Assembly (NCBI RefSeq): GCF_003711515.1
Contig: NW_021167093.1
Location: forward strand, 360,643 to 424,642
DNA length: 64,000 bases
Source of the DNA: Sodiomyces alkalinus F11
Taxonomy: Eukaryota > Ascomycota > Sordariomycetes > Glomerellales > Plectosphaerellaceae
Reading direction: 5' to 3'
Part shown: positions 10,251 to 20,506 of the stretch, piece after piece
Position numbering within the stretch: the stretch's first letter is position 1
Layout of the letters: each line of letters opens with the position of its first letter
The notes under the pieces: model-generated
What the model was told of the DNA's origin: nothing
Seen by the model: the letters and a program-made list of their open reading frames with translations, nothing else
The model's database searches: none
Made by a program: the position numbers and the translations under genes

Positions 10251-10536
10251 TTGAAGATTAAGATTACTAGGGGAGATTTTGCCCTAACGAATAGGACAAA
10301 GAGAGGAGGGATCAGAGATACGACATAGATTCGGCCAGGAATTCATTTAGTTATGGCGTTATGTGTCTAAATAATGCGAAGATATACGATATGAATTCGA
10401 CTAGCTATTCGTCTAGTCAGGGTAACGCGAGTCTAAAAAAAGCGACCGATTTTAGATACGATTCGACTAACAATGCCTTTATTCAGGGCGTTATATACCT
10501 AAAACCCGCGATACTATCTTTATTATTTGGATTTTA

Positions 10537-11807
10537 TGGCTTCGTCTTCTACCTCGGGCTAGGACTCTAGGTCCTCGCCCTCCTCTTTACGATATAACTC
10601 TACGTCTTTACTCTCTCCCTCTCTCTCGCCCTAGGACTTTAGTCTCCTCCAGAGTCTCTTCGTTAAGGGCTTTAATAGTGGTTCTGATATACCCTGTCCA
10701 GGCATATCTCTGGCCAGCCAGTACTATCGGACCTAGGGCTTCTAGGGTTCGGAATAGCGAATTTTGGGTATAGAAAATAGGGTGTAATAAAGATATCTTC
10801 TCTAAGCTAAGGGGCCACGCCCCCGGGACTTAAGTATCCTACGAGTGAACCCGGTGGAATCCTCGGCTCTTATATACAGGAACCCGAGTATAACCCAGGG
10901 AAGCTGTAGTATACACTAAAGGTACTTATAGTGTGCCCCGTGCGTGCTATGGCTTATGCTATAGTACGCCCGTAGTACGCCCGTGGTACGCCCTGGCGTT
11001 CCCGGTGGAATCTGGGGCGTATTAGGTTCTGTTAGCTACTTTAGCTTGAAAAGAATAGTCCCTCGCGTATAGACTACCCTAGTCAGGGTAATAAGTTAGT
11101 TCCTATTCCTCCCTCTCCTTCCTTTCCTTCTTTTACTCCTCTTTCTTCTCCACCGCCCTCTTTTACCTCTTCCCCTTCTACGCCTCCTCCTATAACTTCG
11201 ACTCCTCCGCCTTTTTATACGCCTGCTTATACGACTGCCGACCTAACGCCTCCGTATACGCCGCCGCTCGCTTCCACGACCTCCGAAGAGAATAGTCCCT
11301 CGCGTATAGCTTACGCTAATCAGAGTAACGTGGGTGTCGAGAAGAGTCACTCGCGCGTTATTCCTCCTCCTTGTCCTATTCTTTCTTTAAGTCCTGTTTT
11401 AACTATGGCCTCGACTCCTCCTGTTCCGACTCCTATTATGACTCCTATTCCGACTCCTATTCCGACTGTTCCAACTCTCCCAAAGCCTGCCCCTATTACC
11501 GTTATCGTGAAGGAAAACCCGCGAGCTCCTCTATAGCCTTACTCCCGACACCCCCCCCGATTCGACGATATATATATCTACCGGTTCCTCGAGAAGTACG
11601 TCGACTACGCCACGATACACCGCTTCGAGGAAGAGAAGCTTCGATACCTGCCTCTATATACGGATAGTAGTATACGACCCGTCGTGGAATAGCTCGTAGA
11701 TTTAGCCGGTGCCGGTTCCTAGGAAGACCTCGTGGAAAGACTGAAATCGCAATATCGTTATCTTAATTCGGAATACGAATAAGAGTACTTTGCTACGAAG
11801 GTCCGGG
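10537..11807 (+). pseudogene. 5' gag fragment of an LTR retroelement (same gag family as 61,190-63,950)
   Basis: A gag protein would package element RNA. A frame starts at ATG 10,537 (MASSSTSG, then a Ser-rich segment) and is interrupted by the R repeat (10,694-11,022). From 11,052 to 11,536 the frame is open without a stop for about 160 codons and is Pro/Ser/Thr-rich, with NSPSRIDYPSQGN and, 80 residues on, NSPSRIAYANQSN as an internal repeat. After one stop it continues as RFDDIYIYRFLEKYVDY, EEEKLRYLPLYTD and ERLKSQYRYLNSEYE (11,558-11,790), a gag core with the same arrangement as the one near 61,840-62,060. It stops abruptly at 11,807, where Copia-1 begins. It is much less RIP-mutated than its neighbours. 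Confidence 0.7.
10694..11022 (+). repeat. Dispersed repeat R, copy R1
   Basis: It begins ATACCCTGTCCAGGCATATC, contains CTGGCCAGCCAGTACTATC and GTGTAATAAAGATATCTTCT, and ends near GGGGCGTATTA. The same blocks recur at 53,421-54,105. Near its end are short tandem units of AGTACGCCCGT (about 10,959-10,990). It interrupts the gag frame that starts at 10,537. Its class is unknown; a solo LTR or a non-autonomous element are both possible. Confidence 0.65.
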
Positions 11808-13440
11808 GTCTATCGACTAAAGCCGTAAGCTGCTATAACGTAGCGCCGCGCCTAAAAATGTATTTAAAGTCGTCCGCCGTGATACTACTTACTATATAGC
11901 TATCTGCTGCGTTAATACCTACGAAGAATATAATAAATATATCCGTACCGCGCTAACGATTCTAAAGAAGTTATAGGAGTGGTTATTAAGATAGCAGGAG
12001 CTATTAAAGTACCTAGAAGAGGTTAAATTAATACTCGTAACGTATATCTAGGTAGCAGACCGCTTTAGAGGGATACGTATAATAACTAGGCGCGACTAGA
12101 CTAAGGCTAAGAGACGCTTTTTGGATAAGAAAGTAGGTCTCCCTAAGGACCTTTATACCCTTAGTTAACGAGATATCGAGACTAGACTTAAAGACTAAGG
12201 AAAACGTAGTAGCTATTATACTATAGTATTCCCTATACTATATATTAGAAACGATAAGGGCGACGAAAACTTAGATACCACGGCTAAGCCCGGGAAGGAG
12301 GGTGGCCATAGGAAGAATAAAGCTAAGAAGTCCGCTACCTCTTCCTCTAATACTTTAGCTAACCGCTCCTCTTCTAAACATCGATACTTTCCCTTCGGAA
12401 AAAAGAGCCCTATTCGTGTATACGTTACGCTTTAGTATAATATTAACGCCTATTACGATATATTTCCAGAAGTAACGTTTACCGGTTAAACCCCTAATAA
12501 AAACACTAAATTCATAGTCTAATAGATCCTTAAATACGACCCCGTGATACGCGCGGAAATAGAAGAAGTACGTGTCGTAAAGGTGAAGAAGGATATAATT
12601 TAGGACTCCGTATAGCTTAAGGAGGCGTGACTTACCCGTAGTAGTATCCCTTACGCCGCTAGCTTTATAGTAGGAGCCGCTACTACTAGTTACCCTTTTC
12701 GAGCCTTTACTATTCTTAATTCCGGCGCTATAATACATATTTTTAACGATTTTTCCTGTTTTTCTGATTTTAGCCTAGTTATACAGGGAGACGATATAGT
12801 TATAGGCAGTTTATCACTACCTATTAAAGGTTATAGTAATATAACTATAAGATTAAACGGACAAATAGGAGGCCTTTATTTTAGATTAGTAAACGTCGTA
12901 TACTACGAAGACTTTACCTGTAATTCAATTTTAAACTAATAGTTACGACTACGGGGCTATTAGTAGGATTAAAAGCCACTAAATAACTACCTCCGCTATA
13001 CCGACGGATCTTTAATATACTAGCTAAGTTACTACTTCGATTAAACCGTTATTAAGTATATGCCCTGCGATTCTAACCTATCTACAGCTGCTTTTCTAGG
13101 CTCTTCCCGTTAAAAAGACGTCTATAAACCGATAATACGATATCCTAGTATAGCATAAGGTATCTTATAGTATCTACGGCTAGGGCATACTAGCCCTAAG
13201 CCGCTTAGACACCTAGAAGAATAGACGTAGGGGGTTAAGATTAAGCGACTAATAACTATTAACTATATAGCCTATAAGCTTATAAAAATAAAACAGTATA
13301 TTAGTAGGCACCCTTATATAGTATTAACCTACGTAGGCGAATATTAGGCGGTTAACTTTATAGAGTTTCAATGGATATCCGATAGACATTCCCGGTTTAT
13401 ATTCTTCACTAACCGTTATAGTGGCTTTACGGCTACCTAC
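11808..13440 (+). pseudogene. Copia-1 gag, protease and N-terminal integrase remnant
   Basis: From ID*SRKLL near 11,813 the frame follows Copia-2 gag (NTYEEYNKYIRTALTILKKL; TAKPGKEGGHRKNKAKK). The aspartic protease active site lies at about 12,711-12,737 (ILNSGAIIHIF; the catalytic DSG reads NSG, a G-to-A change). The GAG_pre-integrase zinc segment follows (LRLGHTSPKPLRHLEE, about 13,165-13,215), then the first integrase block with its catalytic Asp (ISDRHSRFIFFTNRYSGF, about 13,376-13,430). It is cut at 13,440 by Gypsy-1. Confidence 0.82.
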
Positions 13441-13445
13441 GTTAC

Positions 13446-13634
13446 TATCACGGCTTATCACAAGTTGTTCACGTATTAAGGCTGAAAATATAGTTTATTC
13501 GAACTAAGGAAGCAAAGGAGAAAAGGAAAAGTCTACGCGGTATATAGACGGCTAAGTATATATAAGATCGAAGGTCCGTGCTTTTTAGTCCCGGCCACTA
13601 CCGGGGACTATTCCGCGGGCTATAGCCCTTAATA
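13446..13634 (-). repeat. Gypsy-1 3' LTR
   Basis: The 189-bp LTR matches 20,298-20,501 in direct orientation but lacks about 15 bp near 13,567. It contains the GGGACTATTCCGCGGGC segment shared with the Gypsy-2 LTRs. Confidence 0.9.
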
Positions 13635-14049
13635 TACCCCCCCTCCTCCCCGCCGGAGGCGAGGTCGCGGTCGTGTTATAGTCGCCCGGTCATAACCTCG
13701 TATTACCCTAGCCTCCCCGCGTATAATCTGAAAATAGCCTCCTTTATTCGATTCTATTAAAGGCTCCCTTAAAGGGAGGCAATCCGTAGCAGCTAAGATC
13801 CTTTCAAGGCTAAAATAGTATAAAGAAGCTTTTATATAGCGGTGCTATCGTAAGCTCCTCGTCGGCGTATATACTCGTTATAAACGATATACCTACCAAA
13901 TATATAAGTAGGGGTTATTCCTTCCACCTAAATAGCGTAGGAAGGGTAGTAAAATAAACCTCCTACTATTCCTCGGTTTTTTTTTCTATTCTTCCCCCTC
14001 CACGGCTTCCTTTTTAACTAAAGGTGTTTTTTTTTAATTAGATTTCCTA

Positions 14050-15325
14050 TATTATAAATAGCCCTAAAGTGCTTCGTAGGTCCCGTGGCAGTATAACTAA
14101 TATCGCCGAGTAATAGCTTGTCTCCTAAGCCGCCTATATTCTCCTCGCTATAGGTTAGCACGCCCCTCGGCTATAATTCCGTACCGTAGCTAACTATTAG
14201 TAGATATCTAACTTCGCCTTACCTAATAAGCGACCTTATAAGAGTAATAGTAATAACGATATAAGTTCGCGGCCCTTATTACTACGGGTTATAAGGTTAG
14301 TCGTAACTAATAATAAGTAAACTCCGACCCCCCCTCCTACTAAGAAGCCATACGCCTCTAAAAACCCGCCCGGCCCCCGCCGCCTCGCCCCTTATATATA
14401 GTACGCTACCCGGTAATATAAATAAGAATATAGTATCGAGTATTACCACTAATCAGGCCCTAGTATAGCTAGGGCTAACGCTAAATACTACGAGTACTCG
14501 TACCGTACTTATAAGTATTCCGAGGTAGGCGTGCCGGTTATACGTATAGTAACTACGACTAATAAGTAATATAACTCCCTCCCGCCGCTTATAATACCGC
14601 TAATACCCTATAGGCTACCGCCTATACTATAAATAAAGATACCGACGATAAGGACATAAGTTATACCTACCCTTTACTTAGTAGCCTTTATACTAATTCT
14701 TCTGTGTAGAATCGCTACTAGTTCTAGAATACCTATAGTAACTTCTAAGTCGTCCTCGGTTAGGCTAAATCGGGTAAAAATATCGCTACTCCCTTATAGC
14801 CGCCCGCCCCGCCTATCGCCCCTACTCCCGCCGCCGCCGCTACTCTGGTCGCCCCCGCCCCTACCGCCGCTTAGCCGTCCGCCGCCCTACTATCCGCCGC
14901 CCCGCCCGCCACCACTAAGTCCTAAGTAAGCGTGGTATAAGGTCTTAATAATATCGTTACCTTTATAGGTAGTATAGACTAAGCGCTTAAGGATATATCG
15001 TCGAAACTAAAGGATACTAATAACACTCTCTCCGCTATATAGTCAGAGGTCCGTAATATCTTTAATAGCGCTAACCGCGTATATAAGTATTAAGTCGAGT
15101 TATACCCTATTCCTACTTATAGTACGCCGGAGGTAGCCCCTAAAGTCGCGCTTACCTTAGCTCCTCTATAGGAGGTTATTACTCCTCTTATTATTAATAG
15201 CGAGGAGGGTATAGCTACCTAGGCGGCTTAATTTAAGCCGGTAAAGGAGTTATAGGTAAATACTATTAAGGGCGGTATAGTCTCGTACAAGGAGGAGTTA
15301 AAGCAGGGGGAGATTATAAAGTAAT
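14050..15325 (+). pseudogene. Gypsy-1 antisense accessory open reading frame (unknown function)
   Basis: The frame runs opposite to gag-pol, between the chromodomain and the 3' LTR. Translation gives, in order: ISPSNSLSPKPPIFSS and VSTPLGYNS (about 14,100-14,180); a Pro/Lys-rich basic part with KNPPGPRRLAP (14,360-14,400); a Tyr-rich part (KYYEYSYRTYKYSEV, near 14,490); NKDTDDKDIS (near 14,640); F*VVLG*AKSGKN (near 14,740); an Ala/Pro linker (14,795-14,920); and a helical C-terminal part with SIDQALKD-like and KLKDTNNTLSAI segments, then LIINSEEGIAT and a stop near 15,324. The same protein order and many of the same residues occur at 38,011-39,255 in Gypsy-2, in the same antisense position. 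It is not a family I recognise. There are frameshifts and stops. Confidence 0.65.
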
Positions 15326-15419
15326 AAATCTCTTTTTTACTTAGTTCTTTCCTACTTATAAATTAAGTAGTATAGGGGTATAACCCTAATATAATCTTAC
15401 TTTCGGTCTTTATCCTCCT

Positions 15420-18400
15420 TACCACCGCGTCGGCCTTTTTTCGCGTCCGTGTCTCCTTTATATACTATTATAAAGGCCCGTTATTCGACTATACTAGGTC
15501 GTGTTTCTTCTCGAATTCGTTAAGTACTTATATCTCCCGTAGGCTTTTAAGCGGTTCCTATAGTAATTCTATATAGCCCTTCTATTATACTAATACCTCG
15601 CGGACCTTACCGCGACCTCGTCTTCGGGTATAGGCGTAAAGGATTTCCTCCACTACCTATTCCTTTTCCCCGTTTAGTCCTTCACAGATAAGTAATAGCT
15701 AGGGGTCTATTATTGCTTCCCCTAATAGGGGGTTATAGTCGGCTCGCTATAGGAGATTCACGTAAAAACGGTTATAGACCTATAAGAAGATATCTAGTTA
15801 TACGATATAAGAGTTAATAACCTTTATAACTTTATATTTATAGTAGAGCTAGGTAAGTTTCTTCGAGGGCCGTGGCGAGGAGTAGTTACTAATATCTAGC
15901 TATATAAGGTCGTCCTTTTTAAACCTCTTAGTAGGGTAATAATAACGGTATACTAAGTCCTCTTAGCGTAGTTATATAGCGGTTATCACGGCGTAGGCAA
16001 ACTAAGTAATTTCCTTAAGGCGACTTAGCAGGTTATACACCGAAGCCTCGCGCTTATTAGTCAGTGTAGTCTTATTAACTTAAAGAGGATTCGCGTAGTA
16101 CCCGTATTATAGGAAGAACGGGCTTATTTAGATTATCGAGTTTACCCGGTTATTTAAGGCTAGCTACGCTACCGGTAATAACGTATTCTAATTGTCTTAG
16201 GCGTAATAGATATACGCTTATAAGTAAGCTTAGACTTCCTAGTTAATATAGTCGGGACCTTTATCCGTCTAAGGGTAATATACGGTACTTAGTCGTTATT
16301 TAATACCTATAAGTTTATAAAAGTATCGCTAAAAATAGCTAATCTAGTTTAACCCCTAATTACTAATAATAGACCTCGGTATTCCGTAGAACGTATAATA
16401 GTATAGTAAGAACTGTTTAGAATAGGCTTTAGTATCTATAGTATTTATCGCTTTTAGTATTACCGATTTTAAGAGTTAATTAGTAATTACCTATAGGTAT
16501 CTATACTTACCCTTATAGGTCGGTAATAGGTCCATTATAAAGTCTATCACGATATCGTAGAAGATTCGCTCTAGTATAAGGAGTAAGCTTTTCGTACCCC
16601 TTTATATATAGCTAGCTCGGTATATATTATAATTCCGTATAAATCTTCTAATATCTTGATTTATACTAGGCGAAAAAAGCTAATAAGCGATTAGAGTAAT
16701 AATAGTATTATCCCCGCCTAGGTATCCGCCGACTACTAAGTTATAGATTATTTATATAAGATAGCCTCGTAACAGGTAACTAACCCCGTCTTCGCTATCC
16801 CCTAGCACCTATAAACGGTCACGAAATATTAGTTATCCTTAGTTAATTCTATACTCGGCGATTTATATTTTAAGCTCTTGCTTAGGGGGAAAACTCCGCT
16901 CTCCCGCTACTATTACGGTAAAAGCACCTTAATAATACTTATTAGTAGCCCTACCTTTATTCTATAATCGCTATAGGTTAGGGTCTACTTTAAAGACTAT
17001 AGTTAGCTCCGGTAACATTACTCTTACTAGGTATACCCGGGGGGAGATAACTATATTAGGGATTATCTAGATATACCTCCCTTACTCTCGGACATCGGAA
17101 AAATATTTAAGTATATCCTACTCTTAACGTAAAAGCGTGTTAGCTATAATATTATCGGCCCTTTACCGGTACTCTAATATAAAGTTATACTAAGCGAGCT
17201 CCGTTACTTAACGACTCTAATACTCGGTTAGGGCCTTTTAATTATAAAGTATTTAAGCGCTTTATAATCGGAGTAAATCTAAAACTAGCTATTACTTATA
17301 AACTCCGTTTTCTAAACTTATAGGTAGTCTATAATCGCTAGTATCTCCTTATCGTAAATCGAGTAATTATACTTAGCGGAGTTAAATCGGCGTAAGTAGT
17401 ATATAATAACATACCTATATCCTTATTCGTCTTCCTACAGGAATACGCCACCTAGTATAAACCCTAAATAATCCGTTTCTAGCCAGGTCTTCCTTCCAGG
17501 TTACTATTATTATAGGTAAGGCTCTTCCTTAAACCTCTACTTTAGTTCCTTAAAGGCTACCTTTTATAGGGAGCCTTAGTAAAATAGGGCGTTCTTCTTC
17601 GTTAGGGCCGTGAGTAGCGCCGTAATAGCTATAAAGTCGCGGATAAATATCCTATAAAAGTTAGCGAACCCTAAGAAACTTTATACTCTAGTCACAGAGA
17701 CTAGCGCTTCTTATTCTATAATAGCTTTAAGTTTCTCGGGCTCGTAAAATACCCTTTTTTCCGCTATAACGATAAACCCTAGGTATTTAACTGTCTTAAC
17801 GCTCAACTGGTACTTCTTCGGGTCGAGGTTTAGCCTAGCGTTTATAAATGTATTAATTACTCGCCGTACCTTCTCCTTATAATCTTTATAAGATCTATCT
17901 AAGTAGATTAGAATATCGTCTATATACACGGAGACGAAATCGTTAAGGAACTCCCGTAACGATAAATTAATATATCGCTAGAATATTATAGGCGCGCCGG
18001 TTAACGTAAAAGGGTTTACTAGCTACTTAAATAGTCTAAACCGAGGACAGAATATAGTCTTATACTTATACCTAGGTACTATCCATATCTTATATAAGGT
18101 AGCGATAATATCTAATTTAGTAAACCGCTTCGCCTTAGCTAGGTTATATAGGGTCTTTATAATTAGGGGGAGTAAGTAATAATCTTACTAAATATTCGTA
18201 TTTAGGGCGTAGTAGTCGTACCAAAACTAGAGGCCGCCTTCTAGCTTTCTTATAAATAGCACGGGCGCGGCGGTAGCAAAGCTACTCGTATAAATAAATC
18301 CCTTATCTATTAAATCCGTTATCGTCTTCTATAATATACGGACCTCTTCACGTAATATATTATAGAGCGGGCTCTACGGTAAAGCTTATTCGTTACTACT

Positions 18401-19150
18401 ACTATCCTTCTATAAATAGACCTTATAGTCGGCGCTAGGTTAGTATAAGAGCAGGTATATAGAGTAAGGGCGTCAATAAATCATTAAACTCTTATATAAT
18501 ACTCTCGGGGATATATTCTCGCGGGTCTATTAATTCCTTCGCGCTTAGGGCCGTTTCGATATCCTTTAACGATATAGCCCGTAAACCCTCCTCCTATCTT
18601 TTTCTCTTCCGATACCATAGTTATCTATATAGTCCTATAAACATAGACTCTATTACTAGTACTATAGTACGGATGTCTTATACTATCTTTAGCTCCTTTT
18701 CGCCCTAAAATTGTATATTAATATTAGTTAATCCGTAACGGAGCCTTTATTCTTTAGCATGGAAGACTACGTTATTATATTCTTTTTATAAAAGCCTAAG
18801 GAAGAGATCCTAGTCTAGACCTAGTACTATATATACAAAAAGACGCTCGGTATACCCTTATATATCTAGCGTAAAGACTATGATACCGGCGCTGCTAACC
18901 GGTTTAGTCTTATCTAAGAAGCTATTTAATAGTCGTTTCTTCTTATCGACTAACGGTAAGCGTATTTTTCGAGTAAACTTCTTATTCACGGCGGTATAGT
19001 AGTTATAACCTATATCTATAAAAGCGTTTATTAACCTATTATTACTAAACTCTTACTTAGACTATTACTAACTCGTTCTGTAATAACGGTTTAAACTCCT
19101 CCTACTCGCGTTACTCTTACGCTATCGGCTTTAATACCCGATTTCGCACT
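15420..19150 (-). pseudogene. Gypsy-1 pol remnant: protease, reverse transcriptase, RNase H, integrase, chromodomain
   Basis: The order on the minus strand is the Ty3/gypsy one. Protease: FIDIGYNYYTAVNKKF (about 19,030-18,985; DTG reads DIG). Reverse transcriptase: the catalytic box MYIDDILIYLD is intact at 17,929-17,897, within a 72-residue open stretch (17,711-17,929) that ends YLGFIVIAEKRVFYEPEKLK. Integrase: IFYDIVIDFIMDLPTYKGKY and FLLYYYTFYGIPRSIIS (about 16,580-16,370), with the usual Asp positions. C-terminus: a chromodomain-like segment EEILYAYTRRRGRGK followed by EGYIELL*EPLKSL (about 15,670-15,560). Other parts carry many stops. Confidence 0.87.
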
Positions 19151-19199
19151 AAAGCTATTCTTTTTCCGAGTCTTCGGTATCTTCGGGAATATCTTCGGG

Positions 19200-20100
19200 T
19201 TCCTCCTCTTAAAAGGATATTCGGGCTACTATATCCTTTTTATTCTTATAATACTATTAGATATAGCCCTTCTTCTAGTAGTTCTAATATATAATATTCG
19301 CGTAACGGTTAGGTTTTTATTAAATCCCGTTAGACTCGCTAACCTTATTAACTCTACCTATAACAATATCGCCGTTAGCGTCCTTAGCCGGTTTACGGAT
19401 AATAGAAATTAGTCGGTACGACTTACTAGTACTCTTTTATCTCTATATAATTATTTATACTTTATTACCCTACTCGGTATAGGTATCGGGGAGGTCGGTT
19501 ATTACTAGGCTATTACATAACCTATTATTTAGGGCGCTATTAAGGAATAATATCTTAATATAGTCTATCTAGTTATGGCCTCCTACTATACTAGGTTGCT
19601 TTTAAATATGGGTAGGAAGTGCGTAAATAGCTAGTCGGGTTTTTGTTTTATCGATTAAAGGGCGTTAGTAGCGCGGCCTTATTTGTTATAGTTCTTATAC
19701 GTACGGTTAAGGTAGGCTATAAATTCTTTTAGGTTAAATTCACCGTTTATACCTCCGTTACCGAAGAAGGTGCTAACCATCTATTAAGGCTAGGTATGTA
19801 AGCACGCGTTAATTATATACCACGCCTTTTTATTACTACGAAATAGCGGGCTATTAAGCTTGAGTTTTAGTCGTATAGCCTAGAATAAGGAGGTGTATTC
19901 TATGCGTTTTCCACTATATTTTACGAGAACGGCGACTTACTATACACGGTATAAGAGCGTGGGTACCGGTAACGGGATAGGTATAATAGTCTCTACTTCT
20001 AGGGGCCTAGGTAAGGGCAAGGGCGTAACGACTAGAGTAGACGTCGGGTGCGTAGTAGGTATAAGGTACGGGTTAAGTTAAGACCTTTTAAAGGCTACTT
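19200..20100 (-). pseudogene. Gypsy-1 gag remnant
   Basis: The minus strand reads GEFNLKEFIAYLNRTYKNY, then NAL*SIKQKPD*LFTHFLP and a series of helices, as in Ty3/gypsy capsid proteins. Near 19,330-19,270 a zinc-knuckle-like segment is visible with Cys replaced by Tyr. It matches Gypsy-2 gag (33,590-34,260) almost throughout. Confidence 0.8.
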
Positions 20101-20297
20101 ATAGGCTAGCGATTATATTATAAATAGGGGCGATATATATCCTTACCGTTTTCTATACGCGTTATAATACGCGTTTATCGATCGTATTATATAAGGTCCC
20201 TACGACCTACCCTTAGCCCCTTAGTAGGCTCGGGGTGAAGTAACCAGGACCTCCTTCTATATAAGCGTTAAAGCTTATAATCTTATAAGTTCGAATA

Positions 20298-20501
20298 TAT
20301 AACGGCTTATTAAAAGTTATTCACGTATCAAGGCCGAAAATATAGTTTATTTGAACTAAGGAAGGAAAGGAGGAATAGAAAAGTCTACGCGGTATATAGA
20401 CGGCTAAGTATATATACGATCGCACGGGCCTTACTAGGAGGTCTGTGCTTCTTAGTCCCGGCCACTGCCGGGGACTATTCCGCGGGCCATAGCCCGTAAT
20501 A
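20298..20501 (-). repeat. Gypsy-1 5' LTR
   Basis: The 204-bp LTR runs from TATAACGGCTTATT (plus strand) to CCCGTAATA. It is adjacent to the GTTAT duplication at 20,502. Confidence 0.9.
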
Positions 20502-20506
20502 GTTAT

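Larger units (their letters stand above)
13446..20501 (-). mobile_element. Gypsy-1: Ty3/gypsy retrotransposon with an antisense accessory frame
   Basis: This 7,056-bp element lies inside the Copia-1 integrase. The 5-bp flanks GTTAC (13,441-13,445) and GTTAT (20,502-20,506) differ only by C/T; the uninterrupted Copia-2 has GTTAT at the matching place. The LTRs start and end TA...TA where TG...CA is expected, a RIP change. Internal genes run on the minus strand: gag, protease, reverse transcriptase, RNase H, integrase and chromodomain. Between the chromodomain and the 3' LTR is about 1.7 kb carrying an open frame on the opposite strand. A purine-rich tract (complement of ACCCCCCCTCCTCCCCGCC, 13,636-13,654) adjoins the 3' LTR, fixing the orientation. 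It is the same family as Gypsy-2. Confidence 0.92.

Noticed and set aside
12355..12738. A 127-codon minus-strand gene.
   Set aside because: It is antisense to Copia-1 gag and protease, where the plus-strand frame has recognisable motifs including the protease active site; no similar antisense protein is evident in Copia-2.
17711..17929. A small intact gene with YIDDILIY.
   Set aside because: It is one open patch within the Gypsy-1 reverse transcriptase; frames on both sides are full of stops.
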